From: Alnus glutinosa
Lineage: Eukaryota; Streptophyta; Magnoliopsida; Fagales; Betulaceae
Length of the DNA: 64,000 nucleotides
Assembly (NCBI RefSeq): GCF_958979055.1
Contig: NC_084887.1
Span: 35,628,620-35,692,619, forward strand
Direction of reading: 5' to 3'
The position numbers and the translations under genes were made by a program. Positions 58,282-64,000 of the stretch are shown here, piece by piece (position 1 is the first letter of the stretch; the number at the start of each line of letters is the position of its first letter). The notes under the pieces are model-generated. The model saw only the letters and a list, made by a program, of their open reading frames with translations, was not told the DNA's origin and did not search any database.

Positions 58282-61265
58282 TCAAAGATCTCTGTTAGAA
58301 GGCACTACCTTCAGTAACGTGGCGAGATCATATGATTTGAAGTCTTTCCCATAACACAGACTCAGATCCAGGGGTGTTCTTCCATCCTGAAAGCAGTAAA
58401 ACCCACCATGTTAATTGCACCTTCACTGAGACCAAACAGTAGAAACTCTTTGCTCATCAATGTCCATGCTTCACCAAAAATTAGCTTTAGAAGAGAAAAA
58501 GTCGATGAAGTATCATAAAGTAACTAAGCATCACAATGCATTAGAAAAGAATAGGAAACAGAAACAGAAACAGAACTTGCCAACATAGATATATGTAAGA
58601 TATACATAAATACATACATATATATGTAAGATGTAAAGAAGGATATCATGCAGTTAACTCCTGGAGTACAGCTCAATCAGAAGATTAGCTTTGACTACCT
58701 TGCACGTTTGACTACGAAATTAACTTCTTTTTTTTATTTGCTAAAAGAAATATTAAGTTAATACTCCCATGAACAGATTTAACCAGACTGTCTCGTATCA
58801 GTCAATGATAACCTGGACAAAAATGAAAAAAAAGAGAGGCTAGAACTGAATTATTACAATTTGCTGGGGAAATGTATGGTTATAGAAAGTTACCTTATTT
58901 CTCCTGTTTGCATCCGCACCATTGACTAACAAAATTTTTGCTATATATCGATTTCTGCTTTGGATGGCAATGTGTAATGGAGTCCACCCCTCCTGAAAGA
59001 ACTCATAAACATGCTATGAGATAAGCATCAACAGGATACTGACATTAAGGAAATTTAAAAACTTTACCCACATTATCTGCAGCATTTACATCAACCTTGT
59101 ATTTGATCAATAACTTCACAGTTTGCATGGCACCAACTTGAACCGCATAATGAAGTGGAGTAGCACCATCCTGACATGAGGATAAAGATATAAACCCACA
59201 GATCATTCGTATCTGTTGTTTATTTATGAAAATGGAAATCGTATCCTCACCCGGTCTTTGACATGAGGGCTTGCACCTTTTCTTAGAAGATGACTAATTA
59301 CAGCCTCCTTTTTGCCTATAATTGCCTGATGAAGAGCAGTGAGACCATCCTGTTTTGCCAAATTATATAAGATTTATAAGTCCAGAAGAAAGATGCTATC
59401 AACTTAGACATAAATGTGGGACTAATATATGAATAGATCTCACCTGATCAAGAATATCAATATCGAGCCCATTTTCTAGTAGCTTATCCATGAAAGATAT
59501 CTGCCCTGATAGCGCTAGAGTATGGAGTGGGTTCCATTTTGCCTGAATGATTGAGGTAGAAGAATTAGAAAGATGGAAAAGTTATAGACCCTCAGTCAAC
59601 AAGAAACTGCACGTATAATTTCTGTTTCAAGAGTAAAATTCTATAGAAAGTAGTACGTGCTTCAGGAATGTGCTCCCAACAGTTACTTGTAATAACTACA
59701 CAAGGAGATATTTAACCAGCAGGAAAAACTATTGACTCTACTAAAACTATTATATAAAGAGAAGACAAGGAAGCTAATCAATATTTTCAATACTCACAGA
59801 TGATATTTTTCCCAGGTTAGGTGTCACATTCTGTTGCAAAATCACTCTTTCTTCTGGGCCCAAAAGCTGTTCAACCTCTGCAGTAATAAGCAAAACTGAT
59901 AACAGTTGCTTGACAATTACATAGGAGCTAAGAGAATGCAAATTTATAGATGTGTATAAATATGATGTAATTAGATAACAAGGGATAAGCTAGAATGCAC
60001 CAAAAAACTTGAGAGACAAACCCACACAATGGAAACCAATTTATCCTTTTCATAATTCTAGTAGAGAGTTTAATTGAAATGAAAGTTTTAAATTTTAATT
60101 GATGCAGGATGGCTGCACAAACAAAGGGTCAATTTGGTCGAATTCAACCTTCAAAACAACCAACATGATATTGCTTGGTTGGTTTAATTCAGCTTTTAGA
60201 TGAGCTTGGTCCTCTCCTGAACTGCAAAGACTAAATGAAACTTTGCCAGTTTTTGTTACTAAATTAAGGGACACACCGTACTATTATTCACAAGAAGGGA
60301 AGAAGTTTCGGCTCTTTTATTGAGTCACCTATACATTCCCAGTCGATATGCAACAAGGGACCAGAATCATTGAGACCAAGGAATATTGTCGTTGTCCATC
60401 ATCATTGGCAGAATAGAAGAATTTTCTTGCCCACCATTCTCCAATGCTTTACGGCCATGGTTTTGGGAACAAAGGTGAATCTAGTATTATGAAACATCCC
60501 TTATTATATATGTCTGAAATGGAGAGTTTTAAGGTCTTGGGCTTGGGTAATTGCATTCAAACATGGACTAGTCAGATCATTGGCCATCAAATACTTGATA
60601 AACTTGAAATGGTCTAGTATAATAATCAACCCTAAATGTTACTTTACAACAGAAACAGATCACCTAATGCTTTAAAGTAACTTGGCTTATGCTATACTTC
60701 ACAAAACTTACACAGATACAGACTAATTTTTTCCATATCGTTTTATTCCCAGGAGATAAGGTTATAAAGTTCTAGACATTTCAAGCTTCTCATTGAAAAC
60801 AGTACATGCGAAATCAGAAAAAAGATTTAGATATAGAGGGGAATAAAGGGTTCTAGCAAAGTAAGAACCTTTTACAAGATCCTCCTCATACTCATTTGTT
60901 GTGGGCTTATCCACACTAACTGTAGCTGAAGCATTTCTTTCTTCCTCCCAGTCACTCTCATAATCCAAGTTATTTTCTTCCACTTCCTCATCTTCTTCTT
61001 CATAATCACTACCACTGCCATCATCAGGATCTTCCCAAGTACCCGGTTGAGTTTGTAATGTAGAAACTCGGTTTGACGCAACCACAAAAGTCCTCAGTCT
61101 TGAGTCGTTCTCAGCAACAAAGAAATAAAGCCTCCCTCTTCTTGGACTACATACTTTCAATAAATTGGCTCTGCAGCTAGAACAAGGAGCAGCTGCAGCA
61201 GTAACAACAGCAGGAAGTGGAACAAGTTGATTCGACGAAAAGGTTGCCGCGGCCCAAGACGCCAT
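58282..61265 (-). CDS. EMB506: EMB506-type chloroplast ankyrin-repeat protein
   Basis: In Arabidopsis EMB506 is a plastid ankyrin protein that pairs with AKRP and is needed for embryo development and plastid differentiation. Seven exons: 61265-60869, 59877-59798, 59542-59444, 59349-59251, 59170-59072, 58992-58894, 58386-58282, all GT-AG and in frame, giving 325 aa (Arabidopsis about 315). Residues 1-60 form a transit peptide rich in Ala, Ser and Arg. An acidic stretch (DYEEEDEEVEENN) follows TWEDPDDGSGSDYEEE, which matches my memory of EMB506. Then EVEQLLGPEERVILQQN leads into the ankyrin repeats (ALHQAIIGKKEAVISHLLRK; PLHYAVQVGAMQTVKLLIKY; PLHIAIQSRNRYIAKILLVN). Exons 3-6 are each exactly 99 nt and encode 33 residues, one repeat each, phase 0. 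The end is LLKVVPSNRDL. Confidence 0.94.
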
Positions 61266-61284
61266 TTTCTACGTCTCTTTAACT

Positions 61285-61658
61285 GTGAAAATGGATATAA
61301 CATTGAATGACATATAATCGAATCTGTCACTTCAAGAATTAACATGCGCCTACTGCTCCAAGTGTAAATGTAGGTCCTAGCCATTAAGCGTGCTATGTGC
61401 AAGGGTGACCAACTTAATACACAACAGACTAGCATTTTCCTTAACACAGATGTTAAGGTCTTAGAAGCAATGCAGGTGTCACTAAGGCATTTCCACAAAC
61501 GCCTGCTGTGCAATGAATAACATGCAAATATGTAACACCAAAGAGAGCGTTAAAATTGATTGAAAACCGAAAGGAACCAAATTCTAGGAAACCCAATTCT
61601 TAGAATCAGCTAAAAAAGACCCTGAATAGGAAAAGAACGATGAGAGAAGTGCCAGACC
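61285..61658 (-). other. Possible 5' UTR intron of EMB506
   Basis: CTGTTTCAG followed by GTCTGG near 61658 could be a donor, and TTTTCACAG near 61285 an acceptor, 19 bases before the ATG. The acceptor is good, the donor ordinary. It is inferred from consensus only. Confidence 0.4.
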
Positions 61659-61806
61659 TGAAACAGAGAAGGCAGTCTTAGGTCTGGCGGGACTCCTTCG
61701 AGGTAAAAAAAGTAGAAAAGAGATTCTAAACCGCGTTTTTTGTGTTATCACCAAAAGCCCATCTGAAGCCGCTACCCAAAGCGACGGTTTTATTTCTCTC
61801 GCTCTT

Positions 61807-61827
61807 TTGGGAGGTGAAAAAAAAACA
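61807..61827 (-). terminator. Pol III terminator of the tRNA-Val gene
   Basis: A run of nine T on the minus strand lies about 15-25 bases past the tRNA 3' end, far more than the four T that Pol III requires. Confidence 0.7.
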
Positions 61828-61841
61828 CGAAGGAGATATTT

Positions 61842-61915
61842 TGGCGTCGCCCGGGTTCGAACCGGAGACCTTCAGTGTGTTAGACTGACGTGATAACCAA
61901 CTACACCACGACACC
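61842..61915 (-). tRNA. trnV-AAC: tRNA-Val (anticodon AAC)
   Basis: The 74-nt gene folds fully: acceptor stem GGTGTCG with CGACGCC (one G-U pair), D arm with TAGTTGGTTATCAC, anticodon arm TCAGTCTAACACACTGA, T arm CCGGTTCGAACCCGG, and discriminator A. The box A (TGGTGTAGTTGG) and box B (GGTTCGAACCC) Pol III promoters are intact. A run of T follows 17 bases after the end as a terminator. No intron is present. It is a nuclear cytosolic tRNA, adjacent to EMB506 on the same strand. Confidence 0.96.
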
Positions 61916-61929
61916 TCTTTGCTTTTTGA

Positions 61930-62738
61930 ACGTGATAAGATATTTTAACTGTACATTCATGTACACTAAAAAGTCAAAAAGTGTAAACGAAGACTTTATA
62001 AGAGGGGCTCATGAGCATGGTCAGGCTTTTCTTTTTGCAAATTTGTATTTCTTTTCGCTTATAAAAAAAAAAAAAAAGGATATTTTCCATATATTTTGTT
62101 ATTATGGTTAGGTTTTATTATATGATTATTATTATTTTTAATGACAGAAAGCCCCAAGATATAGTTACTTCGTATAATTAATACTTATGAATAGCAAACT
62201 TCAAATCTGTGTAAAGCGCCCCTCTAAATTGATCAATATATATATAACAGCAACTAAAACAAATAGAAAAGGAGCAGCTAGAAGAACAAAACCAGTGGGA
62301 AAAAGAATACGAAGGAAACCAGAAAGTGACAATATATATATCAAGGCATCAAGCCATAATCCTTCATTGAATGATAATAATTTCTAGACCTTATTGAAAT
62401 ATTTTAGATTCCCAACACAACATAATAAATTAACACTTAACCAACATGATTACTCGGTAGTCGGTACGAAAGGAAGAGGCCAGGAAGAGGAGTGAGAGGA
62501 CTAAACAAACCCTCAACTCCATGAACAATAACGTGCCCATCGATCATTATAGTTATAGTTACACTTGGAGAGTAATAATTATAAGATAACTCTACGATGG
62601 ATGAATAATTTACAAGTTTTAACTTTTAACTTGTTAGGAGCCTTTTAATGATAGGTGTTTAACAAGTAAAGAACTCAAAGTATCCTAATTAATTAATTCC
62701 ATTATGTGGTAAGTCTATTTGTTTTTGTAATTATGCTA
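61930..62738. other. Intergenic region, no gene seen
   Basis: AT-rich sequence with an A run near 62063 and no coding frame of note. Confidence 0.4.
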
Positions 62739-63042
62739 AGGTTGGTTTTGCGAATAATTTCATTTAGCGCGAATTAAAAATAACAATTTTAAAATATGAG
62801 ATTTTAAAACGTAATTTTTAAAAACGTAGTTAAGCATTTGGCAAAATCGCAGTTTAATTAGCTTTTAAAATTGTGCTTTTTCAAAAAAGCATCCATTGCA
62901 TGCGATTTGAAAACACTAATTTTTTATTTTTTTAAATCGCAATTTTTTTAAAAATACAATATAATCACAAACAATTCATTTTCTGAAATTTGATTTAAAA
63001 TCATACTTTTTATTTACAAAATTGCAATGCCAAACACACCTT
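62739..63042. mobile_element. Decayed relative of the MITE at 9337
   Basis: The interior shares the words TTTTTAAAAACG, TAAGCATTTGGCAAAATCGC and GCATGCGATTTGAAA with the MITE at 9337-9652 in the same order. The ends read AGGTTGGTTTTGCG and (reversed) AAGGTGTGTTTGGCA. It is more AT-rich and older. The target duplication is not clear. Confidence 0.65.
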
Positions 63043-63593
63043 AAATAAATATGTTTGTTACAAGATAGATTGTTAAGTTATAGCAGAACCTATACCTTTT
63101 AAAAATATAAGATTTGTGATTAAATTATCTATGTTATATGATCCTCCTTTAAATATAAAATATAAAGTAACTTGGACTTGGAGTACAAGTCTTATAATCA
63201 TTAGAGATAAACTCCTACTCAAACAAGTGCACCGTACTTAGTGTTACGCAACACTAACTCTAATATACATATATATAACTACTGCAATTTATATTAACTC
63301 TAAAGTAAATAACTAGATAATTACTGCGTAGACATCTTATGGAGATGCAAAGATGCACTCCTTATTTACTACTACCACTAAGGGCTGACACACTATTACT
63401 AAAAGACCCATATAATAATTAATAAAGATAAGTAATTAATGCTACATAGCATTTTTTTTTTTTTTTTCTAGAATTCATCAATCCAGAAAAAGTGACGTCA
63501 ATGGCACATTAATGCTACATCCAAATTTACAAATGCGACATCCACAACTCCAAATCACTTTCTTTCTTTCTTTTTTTTTTCAGAAAAAGTGAT

Positions 63594-63595
<2 letters not shown>

Positions 63596-63681
<86 letters not shown>
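63596..63681. repeat. (TA)n microsatellite
   Basis: About 43 uninterrupted TA units. The true length is likely variable and hard to sequence. Confidence 0.97.
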
Positions 63682-63682
<1 letters not shown>

Positions 63683-63770
63683 CATTACTCAATAAAAATA
63701 ACTTGATCGTCTTTTCACATAAACCATTTTTCGTGTCAATTAATCAATACATCATAACTAGTTAATATCA

Positions 63771-64000
63771 AGGGTTAAATATATTTTAACCCCTCAAACT
63801 ACTACAATTTCTCTGGATGGCCCCCCAAACTACCACTTTTTGATTTTTTGGCCACATCCGTCCATTTGTGCCGTCAACTCTAACATAAATTGGCCAAAAA
63901 CTCGAAAATACCTATCCCTTAACCATGAGATTTTCAAAGTGTAGGAAAGGTATTTTTGGAATTCTGTTTAGAATTAACGGCATAAATGGACGGATGGGGC
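63771..64000. mobile_element. Start of a repeat element cut by the window edge
   Basis: GGGTTAAATATATTTTAACCCC followed by a CT-rich line (ACTACCACTTTTTGATTTTTTGG) and GTCCATTTGTGCCGTCAA is of a type I know as common plant dispersed repeats. The inverted words TGGACGGATG and CATCCGTCCA appear within it. The element continues past the window. Confidence 0.4.

Overview
The window is nuclear DNA of a flowering plant, very probably a woody core eudicot. The genes have many short GT-AG exons, the sequence between them is AT-rich, and there are many plant-type transposons (Copia, solo LTRs, L1-like LINEs, MITEs, a Cassandra-type fragment). Several genes read as clear plant orthologues, and SAG101 points to a eudicot. 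All protein-coding genes I support lie on the minus strand. The species cannot be told from the sequence alone.

Left part (1-27,060): a tandem segmental duplication of a SAG101 locus. Unit A (about 2,190-11,700) and unit B (about 17,625-26,600) align along their length. Each carries the same old L1 LINE fragment and one SAG101 gene with the same four-exon structure, including a 17-nt first exon. A third block at 1-1,403 matches the end of unit B and suggests another unit beyond the left edge. SAG101-B encodes an uninterrupted 589-aa protein with a lipase-like and an EP domain. SAG101-A has a stop codon near the domain junction, directly followed by an ATG that opens a 259-codon EP-domain frame. 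The units differ by clean insertions, each with an empty site in the other unit: solo LTRs, a MITE beside the SAG101-A start, a decayed WSD acyltransferase fragment in SAG101-A intron 2, and several MITEs and a captured RBM39-like 5' fragment in unit B. A degenerate Copia element with a perfect 5-bp target duplication lies between the units.

Middle part (28,773-43,773): an 18-exon PIG-N/MCD4 gene (GPI ethanolamine phosphate transferase 1, 987 aa), a non-LTR element with a 17-bp target duplication, a 67-aa arabinogalactan-peptide-like gene, and a GASA14/snakin-type gene (160 aa, 12 cysteines).

Right part (47,047-61,915): a predicted plastid protein with an HMA-like C-terminal domain (193 aa) that has a 700-bp Mutator-like element in intron 3; an RNase H protein with an N-terminal viroplasmin/hybrid-binding domain (294 aa); EMB506, a plastid ankyrin protein (325 aa) whose ankyrin repeats sit one per 99-nt exon; and a tRNA-Val(AAC) gene. 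The last 2 kb is AT-rich, with a long TA microsatellite and repeat remnants.

The genes do not form one pathway. The main story is the SAG101 array, part of the EDS1 node of TNL receptor immunity, where one copy is intact and its neighbour is split at the domain boundary. Exon borders were set by hand from reading frame, splice consensus and remembered family sequences, not by alignment.
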